The notes beneath the pieces are model-generated. The model saw only the letters and a program-made list of their open reading frames with translations. It was not told the origin of the DNA and did not search any database. A DNA stretch of 6,667 bases. It comes from Asaia bogorensis (GTDB lineage: Bacteria > Pseudomonadota > Alphaproteobacteria > Acetobacterales > Acetobacteraceae). The position numbers and the translations under genes are program-made. The DNA lies in contig CAMBXJ010000250.1 in assembly GCA_945871455.1 (NCBI GenBank), positions 1 through 6,667 of the forward strand. The letters run 5' to 3'. Shown here in pieces: positions 1 to 6,315 of the stretch. The stretch's first letter is position 1. Each line of letters opens with the position of its first letter.

Positions 1-71
1 CGTCGATCGACGGAAAGCGCCCCGGATATGGCCAGACGGATATGGCCAGAGGTTGGGCGGTCGCCGGCCGG
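1..71. other. Non-coding edge with tandem duplication
   Basis: No gene is supported here. This stretch lies downstream of the minus-strand GNAT-like gene. One plus-strand frame is open from the window edge to a TAA near 100, so the tail of a converging gene cannot be excluded, but nothing in it is recognisable. The stretch contains a 14-bp direct repeat (23-50) and a GC-only palindrome (63-72) next to the stop codon of the GNAT-like gene. There is no T-run, so I do not call a terminator. Confidence 0.4.
23..50. repeat. Perfect 14-bp tandem direct repeat (two copies)
   Basis: The unit CGGATATGGCCAGA occurs at 23-36 and again immediately at 37-50 with no mismatch. It lies outside any supported coding region. 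It is most simply read as a small replication-slippage duplication, or as a two-copy piece of a longer array cut by the window edge. No function is implied. Confidence 0.9.
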
Positions 72-797
72 CTACGGACGTTGCGCGACGCCGCGGCGAT
101 AATCGGCGAGGATCAGGGGCATCACGATCGGAACGATGCCCTTTCTCGATAATCGTAGCCGGTGCAGGCTGCGTGCGTGGTCGACCAGGGTTGCCTCGGC
201 GACGTGGCGTAGATCGATAACCAGCAGCGCGCCGCTCGCTCCGTTCGGCGCCTTGGAGCGGGGATGGCCGAGCGAGCGGGCGACGCGATGGGACAGGGCG
301 GCTGTTGGCAGCGACACGACGGTCGTGTCGGTCTCTGGATAGACATGCGCGCCGGCGCATTTCACCACCAGATCCCGCAGGACCGGCCCCAGATCGTTGT
401 CCCACCAGTCCAGCACGATCGCATCCGGCAGTTTTTCAAACCCCACCAGACGCAGCAGCAGAAGCGCCACCATGCGACGGAGCAGCGCCGATCCCCGGTC
501 ACCGACGTGGAGGCCGGCGACGGACAGATGCATGAAGGTTTCGGCGCCGGTGACATGGACCTTGGCGGTCAGCAGCCCCAGGGACCGCCCGGTCAGCCGA
601 TGCACCGCGATCACGGCGTGATCCGCGTTGCGAGGCGCCGGCTCCGGCCATCCCGCGTCGCAGTCGTCGTCGTCCGGTGCGGGATGGTCTTCGAAAACGT
701 CCCACGGGCCGCGCGTCCCCGAACCACGGCCAGAGCCGTCCAGCGAGCCCTGCCAATAACTCAATCTTACGTCACGCCCGACATTTACGTCGTCCAT
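72..797 (-). CDS. Hypothetical protein with a divergent GNAT-like core
   Basis: The protein is 241 aa and I do not recognise a named family. The N-terminal ~55 residues are Gly/Asp-rich and probably disordered, with a DDDD run at 42-45. Residues ~59-160 have the strand/helix order of a GNAT acetyltransferase. Strands at 61-66 and 73-82 are followed by a strand leading into a turn and long helix around VGDRGSALLRRM (98-109). That segment resembles the acetyl-CoA pyrophosphate-binding motif A. Next come a hydrophobic strand (AIVLDWW, 126-132), a helix, and an AGAHVYPE turn (148-155) of the kind seen near GNAT C-termini. The last ~60 residues are basic and end in a hydrophobic stretch. The frame stays open upstream to 1043, but that extension is low-complexity and Arg/Pro/Ser-rich. 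ATG 797 is preceded by a G-rich stretch (GGGGG) at a usable distance, so I start there. It has no co-directional partner close by. Acetyltransferase activity is a fold-level inference; substrate unknown. Confidence 0.6.
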   Translation of the reverse strand: MDDVNVGRDVRLSYWQGSLDGSGRGSGTRGPWDVFEDHPAPDDDDCDAGWPEPAPRNADHAVIAVHRLTGRSLGLLTAKVHVTGAETFMHLSVAGLHVGDRGSALLRRMVALLLLRLVGFEKLPDAIVLDWWDNDLGPVLRDLVVKCAGAHVYPETDTTVVSLPTAALSHRVARSLGHPRSKAPNGASGALLVIDLRHVAEATLVDHARSLHRLRLSRKGIVPIVMPLILADYRRGVAQRP

Positions 798-821
798 CGA
801 GCCAGCCCCCCGGCTGTTGAA

Positions 822-827
822 TTTATA
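822..827 (-). promoter_or_regulatory. Possible -10 box for the GNAT-like gene
   Basis: On the minus strand this reads TATAAA, 25 nt upstream of the chosen ATG. It would give a leader of roughly 18-20 nt. No acceptable -35 hexamer lies at 16-18 bp spacing, so the call rests on the -10 box alone and on its position. An inverted repeat at 863-878 sits further upstream and could be an activator or repressor site. Confidence 0.25.
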
Positions 828-862
828 ACGCCGGGATAGCGCGGGTGGCCGGAGCGCAAAGT

Positions 863-878
863 GAGTGTTGTCACACTC
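863..878. repeat. 6-bp inverted repeat, possible operator
   Basis: The arms GAGTGT (863-868) and ACACTC (873-878) are exact reverse complements around the 4-nt centre TGTC. The site lies 66-81 nt upstream of the ATG of the GNAT-like gene, a usual location for a regulator site. With 6-bp arms it could also arise by chance in a window of this size. Confidence 0.3.
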
Positions 879-1053
879 TGGCACAAAGCGTGCGATTTTT
901 CGGTTGATTGTCGGATATGACGGGCGCCGCGGATGGGCGGACGGCGATGATCGGCGACGGGATGGGGGTCGCGGGACGTCGCACATGCTTGAGATCGTGG
1001 TTAGGCGACGCGCAGAAGGAATGGCTGCAAGTCGATGCTCCATTCCTCAACGA

Positions 1054-1103
1054 CATTGCCGGGCTCGACCTGGCAACCCGCGCTTCAACGGCGGGGGGCA
1101 ATG
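1054..1103. repeat. REP-like palindromic intergenic element
   Basis: Three inverted-repeat pairs are nested here. The outer pair is CATTGCC (1054-1060) with GGCAATG (1097-1103). The left inner pair is TTGCCGGG (1056-1063) with CCTGGCAA (1069-1076), containing one G-T mismatch. The right inner pair is CCCGC (1077-1081) with GCGGG (1091-1095). The outer and left inner stems share bases, so they are alternative folds. The core ATTGCCGGGCTCGACCTGGCAA resembles the 'CATTGCCGGGCTTGACCCGGCAATCC' type of dispersed palindromic repeat familiar from alphaproteobacterial intergenic regions. I see one copy in this window, so the repeat nature comes from recall, not from the sequence. Confidence 0.6.
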
Positions 1104-1298
1104 ACGGTGATGGGGGCGCCTATGGGCCGACGGCTTGGCCGGCTGGCGCAGTGCGGCCTTGCCTCAAGCCGACGCGGCGCCGCGCGCCGTGGGGTCACCC
1201 CGGGCGGCGGTTCCATCGCGGCCGGCGCCGACCCGAGCGTTCGCCCTGGGCGTGATACCACGTCCAGGGTCCACACTGGTCTTGCTGGTCTCGGTCGG

Positions 1299-1976
1299 TC
1301 AGTCGACGCGGATGGCGGAGGCTTCGGGACCCTTGGCGCCCTGCACGACATCCATCCAAATGGTCTGCCCCTCGGCGAGCTGCATCACTCCGGCCCGCTG
1401 GAGCGCGGAGGCGTGGACGAACACGTCCTTGCCCCCTTCCATCGGGGCGACGAAGCCAAAGCCCTTCGTGGCGTTATACCATTTGACGGTGCCCTGCATT
1501 TCCACGGACGGACCGGTGGGGGCGCCACGCCGCGGCGCGGCACCACCTCCGGCACCCATGGGTGGGCGCATCGCACCGCCCGCGCCGCCGCCGGCACCGG
1601 CACCGGCACCACGCCCGGCCGACGGGGTCGCGGTACTCTCGTCGACCGAGAGAACCTCCGACACCTGACGGCCCTTCTGGCCCTGGCCGATCCGCACGCG
1701 CATGGTCGCGCCCGGGCTGACGGCGTTGTGGCCGGCTTGGTTCAGAGTGTTCGCGTGCAGGAATGCGTCGCCGGAGCCATCCGACAGAGCCACGAAACCG
1801 AACCCCTTTTCGGGGTTGAACCACTTGACGGTTGCGTCGTGCTCCGGTCCGAAACCGGCCGAGGAGGGCCATGATGGTGCGCTGCGCGAGACATCGCCCG
1901 GGGGCGCCCGATCATAGCTGAAATCATCATCGAAGCCGCGCCGCCGGGTGGGGCGTCCGCGGCCACGGTTGGTCAT
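1299..1976 (-). CDS. Two-domain cold-shock protein (CspA family)
   Basis: A 225-aa nucleic-acid-binding protein with two CspA-type OB folds. A basic N-terminal tail (RGRGRPTRRRGF, 4-15) precedes domain 1 (~47-112). A Gly/Ala/Pro-rich linker of about 45 residues follows, then domain 2 (~160-225), which ends at the C-terminus. Both domains carry the RNP1-type signature KGFGFVA (57-63 and 171-177) after KWFN or KWYN, and RNP2-like segments DAFLH (70-74) and DVFVH (184-188). In CspA proteins these aromatic residues stack on single-stranded RNA or DNA. The likely role is RNA chaperone or transcription/translation modulator in the cytoplasm. Canonical CspA is ~70 aa with one domain; duplicated versions of 150-250 aa are known in alphaproteobacteria. 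The frame continues upstream to a TTG at 2036, but I prefer ATG 1976: the residues from it (MTNRGRGRP) look like a normal start. No strong Shine-Dalgarno precedes it, and TTG 1982 is an alternative. Confidence 0.93.
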   Translation of the reverse strand: MTNRGRGRPTRRRGFDDDFSYDRAPPGDVSRSAPSWPSSAGFGPEHDATVKWFNPEKGFGFVALSDGSGDAFLHANTLNQAGHNAVSPGATMRVRIGQGQKGRQVSEVLSVDESTATPSAGRGAGAGAGGGAGGAMRPPMGAGGGAAPRRGAPTGPSVEMQGTVKWYNATKGFGFVAPMEGGKDVFVHASALQRAGVMQLAEGQTIWMDVVQGAKGPEASAIRVD

Positions 1977-2151
1977 GTTCAAGAGAAGGTCGTCCTCATT
2001 GTCATACGCGTTATTTCTATATGCCGCCGCCCCCAAGACGCCCGATCACGGGAAATCCAGGGAGACCACGGCACCGGTTGCAGGCTGCACCCGCCAGGCC
2101 CGACGCGCGAAACAGAACCTGTTCACGCCGCCAAACCCTAACGAGACCATC

Positions 2152-2180
2152 CCGTGGCGGAGACGATGCCACGGACTATA
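2152..2180 (-). promoter_or_regulatory. Candidate cold-shock promoter: TATAGT box beside a perfect 7-bp inverted repeat
   Basis: On the minus strand TATAGT (2175-2180) is immediately followed by CCGTGGC, nine bases, and GCCACGG (arms 2168-2174 and 2152-2158). A start site about 7 nt past the box would fall inside the first arm. The repeat could therefore be an operator over the start site or a structure at the 5' end of the mRNA. The leader to ATG 1976 would be about 190 nt. Long structured leaders are known for cspA-type mRNAs. The -35 position (TGGGCG at 17-bp spacing) is poor, so the promoter call is weak; the inverted repeat is certain. Confidence 0.35.
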
Positions 2181-2232
2181 AAGCCTGAACACAATTTCGC
2201 CCACATCAAACCGCCTGGAAATGCATAGGAGC

Positions 2233-2251
2233 CACGCAAAATTTTTGTGTG
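2233..2251. repeat. AT-rich imperfect palindrome
   Basis: CACGCAAAA (2233-2241) faces TTTTTGTGTG (2242-2251). The arms match except for one G-T position and one extra T. It lies in a locally AT-rich patch of an otherwise GC-rich window, about 40 nt beyond the rmuC stop. No T-run follows on the minus strand, so it is a poor terminator. A protein-binding site, for example for a bending protein, is possible. Confidence 0.35.
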
Positions 2252-2273
2252 CGATTGGAGGCTTCAGACGCTG

Positions 2274-2293
2274 CTTGAGTGAAAGCGCTCAAG
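2274..2293 (-). other. Stem-loop spanning the rmuC stop codon
   Basis: The arms CTTGAG (2274-2279) and CTCAAG (2288-2293) are perfect 6-bp complements with an 8-nt loop. The TGA stop of rmuC (2289-2291) lies within the stem. No T-run follows on the minus strand, so it is not a classic intrinsic terminator; it could mark the 3' end of the message as a stabilising or Rho-associated structure. Confidence 0.3.
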
Positions 2294-3626
2294 TCTCTGA
2301 TTCGTCGTCATTGTTGTCACCTTCAAGTTCCAGCGCCTCGGAGTCGAGTTCGAGAAGAATCGCCGCCTCTCCCGCATCGATCGCCTCCATCGCACGCAAT
2401 TTTCGGCCGACCGCACGGGTTCGCGTGCGCGCCCGCTCGATTGTCGTCCGCAAGGTGCCCGCCTGCTTGGCCAGCCGGCCCAACACCTCATCCATCTTCA
2501 GCATCTCGGTTTTCGTGGCCCCCAGCAGGTCCCGGATCTGGTCCGCGTTCTGCTCCAGGGCCAACGTCACAAACCCCAAATGGATCGTCCTCAACAGGGC
2601 CGGCAGCAGGCTGGGGCCCATCACCAGCACCCTAGATTCCCGCCCGATGGTGTCGATCAGGCCCGGAATCCGCGCGATTTCCGCGTAAAGCGAGTCGGTC
2701 GGCAGATACAGCACGGCGAATTCCACCGTGATCGGCGGGTGGATGTATTTCGTGGCGATCTTCTTCGCCTCATCCCGCACCCGCCGTTCCAGCAGCCGCG
2801 TGGCGGCCCGTTCCGCCTCCACATCGCCCGCCTCCGAGGCTGCCAGCAGGCGCTCGTAATCCTCGACCGGGAATTTCGCGTCGATCGGCAAAAGCGGTCG
2901 ATTCTCGCCGCGCATCGGCATGATGACGGCAAATTCGACGGCTTCGTCGCTGTCCGGGCGGATCTTGCGGTTGGTTTCATACGCGCCGGGCGGCAGGATA
3001 TCGTCCAGCATGGCGCGGACCTGGGTTTCCCCCCAACCGCCCCGGGTCTTTACATTGGTGAACAGGCGCTTGATGTCGCCGATCTGGGCGGTGACGGCCT
3101 GCACATCGCCCATCGCCTTCTGCACCGCGGCGAACTGGTCGATCACCCGGCTGAAACTGTCGGTCATCTGCTTCTCGACGGCGGCATGCAGTTGCTCGTT
3201 CACCGTCTTTTGGATCTCGGCGAGCTTGGCCTCGTTGCCCTCCCGCATTTCCTTCAGCTTGGTCTCCAGGACGGTGCGGGTCGCCTCGAACTGGCGGGCG
3301 AGTTGTTCCGCGCCGATGCGCTGTGCCTCGGCGAGGGCGAGGCGCAACTCGCCCTGTTCGCGCGATAGCATGGCCCGCATCTGCTCCGTGCCGGTGTCGA
3401 AAGCCGAGCGCACGGTGGCCAGGCGGTCGGCGCTGTCGCGTCCCACGGCCTGCACGGCGGCGCGGGTTGTCTCGGCCTCCCCTCGGATGCCGGCCAGGGC
3501 CTGTTCGGCGAGCAGGCGTTGGGATTGCGTGTCGCGCAATTGTCTCGACACCAGCATGGCCAGAACGGCCACCATGCCAGCCAGGATCAGCAGGGCCGCC
3601 GCGAGTGTCAGAAACTCAGGGGACAT
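2289..3626 (-). CDS. rmuC: RmuC family DNA recombination protein
   Basis: A 445-aa protein of the RmuC family, linked in E. coli to limiting recombination at inverted repeats and predicted to be nuclease-like; its biochemical activity is not well settled. Residues 5-26 form one hydrophobic N-terminal helix that should anchor it in the inner membrane. Residues ~28-190 are an Ala/Glu/Gln-rich coiled coil. The conserved core (~190-385) shows GGWGE (196-200), LPIDAKFPVEDYERLL (246-261), VEFAVLYLPTDSLYAE (301-316) and VLVMGPSLLPALL (333-345), all typical family blocks. The tail after ~425 is acidic. Length fits the family range. ATG 3626 has a strong GGAGG (3633-3637) six bases upstream. A 13-bp stem-loop lies immediately beyond that ribosome site. 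It follows the lysS/MprF-type pair by 108 nt on the same strand, so it could be the third gene of that transcript or have its own control. Confidence 0.95.
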   Translation of the reverse strand: MSPEFLTLAAALLILAGMVAVLAMLVSRQLRDTQSQRLLAEQALAGIRGEAETTRAAVQAVGRDSADRLATVRSAFDTGTEQMRAMLSREQGELRLALAEAQRIGAEQLARQFEATRTVLETKLKEMREGNEAKLAEIQKTVNEQLHAAVEKQMTDSFSRVIDQFAAVQKAMGDVQAVTAQIGDIKRLFTNVKTRGGWGETQVRAMLDDILPPGAYETNRKIRPDSDEAVEFAVIMPMRGENRPLLPIDAKFPVEDYERLLAASEAGDVEAERAATRLLERRVRDEAKKIATKYIHPPITVEFAVLYLPTDSLYAEIARIPGLIDTIGRESRVLVMGPSLLPALLRTIHLGFVTLALEQNADQIRDLLGATKTEMLKMDEVLGRLAKQAGTLRTTIERARTRTRAVGRKLRAMEAIDAGEAAILLELDSEALELEGDNNDDESET

Positions 3627-3632
3627 GAAAAG

Positions 3633-3637
3633 CCTCC
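3633..3637 (-). promoter_or_regulatory. rmuC ribosome binding site
   Basis: GGAGG on the minus strand lies six bases from the ATG at 3626. It is the best Shine-Dalgarno sequence in the window. It fixes the rmuC start and sits directly beside the stem-loop at 3639-3668. Confidence 0.85.
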
Positions 3638-3638
3638 G

Positions 3639-3668
3639 GCCCCGACGGACATGACTGTCCGTTGGGGC
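3639..3668 (-). terminator. Strong 13-bp stem-loop between the MprF-type gene and rmuC
   Basis: The arms GCCCCGACGGACA (3639-3651) and TGTCCGTTGGGGC (3656-3668) pair over 13 bp, with one G-T pair and the tetraloop TGAC. It is the most stable hairpin I can see in the window. On the minus strand it is followed by one base, then the rmuC GGAGG and a short TTTT (3627-3630). It could be a terminator or attenuator closing the lysS transcript, or a leader structure that controls access to the rmuC ribosome site. The weak, delayed T-run makes full termination uncertain. Confidence 0.5.
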
Positions 3669-3734
3669 GATTGCATGCGGTCATGACATTGAAGCGGCGA
3701 TGGCGGGCGGGCAATGGCGCCGAAATGGTATGGA

Positions 3735-4721
3735 CTACCGGCCGGAGACCCGCTTGGCATAGCGCATCATCGACCCGCCCCGCAGGTAAAGCTCATAGCC
3801 GGCGAACATCGCGGCGGCGAGGAACAGCGGGATGATGTAATAATAGAGACGGAACACCACGATCGCGCCGATGATCTGCGGCGCGTCCAGATACGGACCC
3901 AGGCCGAACAGCATCGCGGTGTCGAACACACCGATGCCGCCGGGCAGGTTGGCGGCGAGTCCGGCCGTGTAGGACGCGACGTAAACGCCCAGGAAGATGG
4001 TCCAGGTCAGACCGGGCGCGGGCGGCAACAGAGCATGAAAGATCGTCGCGGTCACGGCGACATCCACCGTGGCCAGGGTCACCTGCAACAGCGCCATGCG
4101 GGACCCAGGCAGCTCAATCCGGTGCCCCATGATCCGCACGCTGCCGATGACCTTGGACAGGGTCACGTAGCCAGTGACAATCGCCCACAGCAGCGCCGCC
4201 ACGGCATAAAGCGCCCACAAGGGCAGGTATTGGCCGAAGAACGGGACCGACTTCGGTTCCAGAAACAGGATGGCGCCGCCCAGCACAAGGCCGCCCAACG
4301 CGAAGGTCACGCTGCAGAACGCGACCGTCTTGCCGATTTCCAGCGCGGTCAGGCCCCAGTGGGCATAAAGCCGAAACCGCACCGCGGCCCCGGACACCGC
4401 CGCGAAGCCGAGGTTATGGGACAGCGAGTAGGCACAGAACGACGCGAACGCCACGCGCCCGTAGGACACCTTGTGCCCGGCGTAGATGGTGCCGAGCCGA
4501 TCGTAGAAGGTGAGGATGTAGTAGGAGAGGATGGTCCAGATGAAGGAGAATACCAGCGCCTGCGTCGGAATCGCCTCCAACGCCGCCACGATGTCCGCCC
4601 ATTTCAGGTGGCGGAATTCCTTCTGCACGACGTAGATCGCGGCACCCAGAAGGATCACACCAATGATCGCGGGCAATTGGCGTGCGACGGCACGCAGGAT
4701 CGCAACAGTTCGAGATGTCAT
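3735..4721 (-). CDS. MprF-type lysylphosphatidylglycerol synthase membrane domain protein (flippase half only)
   Basis: A 328-aa polytopic inner-membrane protein matching the LPG_synthase_TM/UPF0104 family, the N-terminal flippase part of MprF. I count about eight hydrophobic segments (~17-32, 55-73, 90-108, 132-153, 166-188, 210-231, 238-257, 282-309). Family-like blocks are YYILTFYDRLGT (67-78), SGAAVRFRLYAHWGLT (110-125) and ANLPGGIGVFDTAML (257-271). In MprF this part moves aminoacylated phospholipid to the outer leaflet, while a separate cytosolic C-terminal domain (DUF2156) adds the lysine. Here the protein stops after the membrane part with a basic tail; no synthase domain is in the window. 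Its ATG is 4 nt after the lysS stop, so it is translated in an operon with LysRS. Transport of lysyl-PG is inferred; UPF0104 proteins may handle other lipids. Confidence 0.85.
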   Translation of the reverse strand: MTSRTVAILRAVARQLPAIIGVILLGAAIYVVQKEFRHLKWADIVAALEAIPTQALVFSFIWTILSYYILTFYDRLGTIYAGHKVSYGRVAFASFCAYSLSHNLGFAAVSGAAVRFRLYAHWGLTALEIGKTVAFCSVTFALGGLVLGGAILFLEPKSVPFFGQYLPLWALYAVAALLWAIVTGYVTLSKVIGSVRIMGHRIELPGSRMALLQVTLATVDVAVTATIFHALLPPAPGLTWTIFLGVYVASYTAGLAANLPGGIGVFDTAMLFGLGPYLDAPQIIGAIVVFRLYYYIIPLFLAAAMFAGYELYLRGGSMMRYAKRVSGR

Positions 4722-4725
4722 ACGG

Positions 4726-6315
4726 TCAGGCCGCTTCCACTTGGCGAGCCAGCGCCGTTTGGATCAGGGACATCGTCTCCACCACGCCGTAAAGCGCAAC
4801 GAAGCCACCGAAGCGAGGCCCTTCCTGTTGGCCAAGCAGCACCTGATAGAGGCAGCCGAACCAGGCGCGCAATTCGGGGAAGTCGTGGCGCTTGCCGACC
4901 CCGAAGACCACGTTCTGGATCGTCTCGGCGGTCGCATTGGCGGGCAGGGTCGCCAGGGCGCATTCCAGATCCAGCAACGCCGCCCGTTCGGTGTCGGTCG
5001 GTTGCCGGTACTGCTTCAGGGGACGAACGAAATCCTGATAGTAGGCGATCGCATGATCGACGAGACGCGCCAGCATCGGCTCCGATTCCGCGGTTGCGTC
5101 CGGGCTGTAGCGGCGGATGAAGCCCCACAGAATGTCCGGCGTGTCGGCGTTCACGACGCTGGCAAGGTTCAACAGCATGGCGAAGGAGATCGGGCTGCCG
5201 GCATGGTTCGGCAAATTGCCGCCGTGGATATGCCAGGTCGGATTGGTCTGGCGGTCCATCGCCATCTGGCCGCGCGCCTTGTCGGCATTGGCGATGTATT
5301 CGTCGACGGCGCGAGGAATGACGTCGAAATACAGCCGCTTGGCGCGTTGCGGCTGGTTGTACATGAACTGGGAAAGCGATTCGGGCGGTGCGTAACGCAG
5401 CCAGTCGTTCACCGACAGCCCGTTGCCCTTGGATTTGCTGATCTTCTGGGCGTGCTCGTCCAGGAAGAGTTCATAGGTGAACCCTTCCGGCGGCTGACTT
5501 CCCAGGATCCGGCAGATCCGCCCTGAGAGGCGTACCGAATCGATCAGATCTTTTCCCGACATTTCGTAATCGACACCCAATGCGTACCAGCGCATGGCCC
5601 AGTCGGCTTTCCATTGCAACTTGCAATGCCCGCCTTTGACGGATGTCTCAAAAGCTTCATTGGTCTCAGGGTCTCGCCAGATCACGGTTCCTGCCGCTGG
5701 ATCGAGCCCTTCCATGGGCACCTGCATCACCACGCCGGTCTTCGGATGCACCGGCAGGATCGGCGAATAGGTGGCCCGCCGATCCGGCCCCAGAGTGGGC
5801 AGGATGACCTTCAGCACCTCCTCATGGCATTCCAGGATGCGGATCAGGGCGGCATCGAAGCGGCCCGATGCGTAATAGTCGGTCGAGGACGCGAATTCAT
5901 ACTCGAACCCGAAGGAGTCCAGGAACGCGCGGAGGCGGGCGTTGTTGTGCGCGCCGAAGCTTTCATGGGTGCCGAACGGATCGGGGATACGGGTCAGCGG
6001 CTTGCCGAGGAATTCCGTCAGCATTTCCTTGTTCGGGACGTTGTCCGGCACCTTGCGCAGCCCGTCCATGTCGTCGCTGAACGCCAGCAGCCGGGACGGC
6101 AGGCCCGTCAGCGTCGTGAAGGCATGCCGCACCCAGGTGGTGCGCGCCACTTCGCCGAAGGTGCCGATATGCGGCAGGCCGGATGGGCCGTAGCCGGTTT
6201 CGAACAGCGCGTGGCCCTTGCCGGACTGGGCAAGACGATGCGCGACCTTGGCCGCTTCATCGAACGGCCAGGCCTTGGGGATCGTGATAGAGGTGTTGCG
6301 TTCGGTTTCCGGCAT
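4726..6315 (-). CDS. lysS: Lysyl-tRNA synthetase, class I
   Basis: A 529-aa cytoplasmic enzyme that charges tRNA(Lys) with lysine using ATP. It is the class I form, unrelated in fold to the class II LysRS of E. coli; this form is found in archaea, spirochaetes and many alphaproteobacteria. The Rossmann catalytic core shows the HIGH-type signature PSGLPHIGT (44-52, as HIGT) and the KMSKS-type loop KISKSKG (291-297). Other conserved stretches include [19 protein letters not shown] (76-94) and GKDLIDS (254-260). The C-terminal ~150 residues are helical, as expected for the anticodon-binding part. Length is normal for the class. ATG 6315 is the only sensible start; no good Shine-Dalgarno precedes it, while a TTGACC/TAGCTT promoter ends just before it, so the mRNA may be leaderless. 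The MprF-type gene follows after 4 nt. The symbol lysK is also used for this class. Confidence 0.97.
   Translation of the reverse strand: MPETERNTSITIPKAWPFDEAAKVAHRLAQSGKGHALFETGYGPSGLPHIGTFGEVARTTWVRHAFTTLTGLPSRLLAFSDDMDGLRKVPDNVPNKEMLTEFLGKPLTRIPDPFGTHESFGAHNNARLRAFLDSFGFEYEFASSTDYYASGRFDAALIRILECHEEVLKVILPTLGPDRRATYSPILPVHPKTGVVMQVPMEGLDPAAGTVIWRDPETNEAFETSVKGGHCKLQWKADWAMRWYALGVDYEMSGKDLIDSVRLSGRICRILGSQPPEGFTYELFLDEHAQKISKSKGNGLSVNDWLRYAPPESLSQFMYNQPQRAKRLYFDVIPRAVDEYIANADKARGQMAMDRQTNPTWHIHGGNLPNHAGSPISFAMLLNLASVVNADTPDILWGFIRRYSPDATAESEPMLARLVDHAIAYYQDFVRPLKQYRQPTDTERAALLDLECALATLPANATAETIQNVVFGVGKRHDFPELRAWFGCLYQVLLGQQEGPRFGGFVALYGVVETMSLIQTALARQVEAA

Larger units (their letters stand above)
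798..1298. other. Gene-free region between GNAT-like and cold-shock genes
   Basis: About 500 bases without a supported gene. The open frames here are Arg/Pro/Gly-rich, overlap one another and resemble no family. The region holds the 5' side of the GNAT-like gene, an inverted repeat at 863-878, a REP-like folded element at 1054-1103 and a possible long-range stem at 1131-1171. From 1172 to 1298 it is very GC-rich with small palindromes and nothing more that I can name. No clear intrinsic terminator follows the cold-shock gene. Confidence 0.6.
1977..2288. other. Gene-free region upstream of the cold-shock gene
   Basis: About 310 bases between the rmuC stop and the cold-shock start, both on the minus strand. 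I see no gene. The left half (about 2040-2150) is GC-rich with small imperfect stems. The right half is markedly more AT-rich and contains a TATAGT box at 2175-2180, a 7-bp stem at 2152-2174 and an AT-rich imperfect palindrome at 2233-2251. A second -10-like hexamer, TATAGA on the minus strand, lies at 2016-2021. The promoter of the cold-shock gene must be in here, or the gene is read through from rmuC. Confidence 0.6.

Noticed and set aside
264..839. 191-aa plus-strand open frame opposite the GNAT-like gene
   Set aside because: Its sequence is Gln/Arg/His-rich with no secondary-structure pattern, whereas the minus-strand product has regular hydrophobic strands and helices.
798..1043. Upstream extension of the GNAT-like protein to 1043
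   Set aside because: The extra 82 residues are Arg/Pro/Ser-rich without structure and run across the inverted repeat and the -10-like box. ATG 797 has a G-rich ribosome-site candidate.
1035..1874. 279-aa plus-strand open frame
   Set aside because: It is antisense to the cold-shock gene, whose two KGFGFVA motifs prove the minus strand is coding. The plus-strand translation is low-complexity.
1977..2036. TTG start at 2036 for the cold-shock protein
   Set aside because: It adds 20 residues with no family resemblance and would place the start upstream of a -10-like TATAGA. ATG 1976 gives a typical N-terminus.
3714..5120. 468-aa plus-strand open frame
   Set aside because: It lies antisense to the MprF-type gene and the end of lysS, both of which match known families. 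Its translation is Arg/Gly/His/Gln-rich without any domain, the usual shadow in GC-rich DNA.
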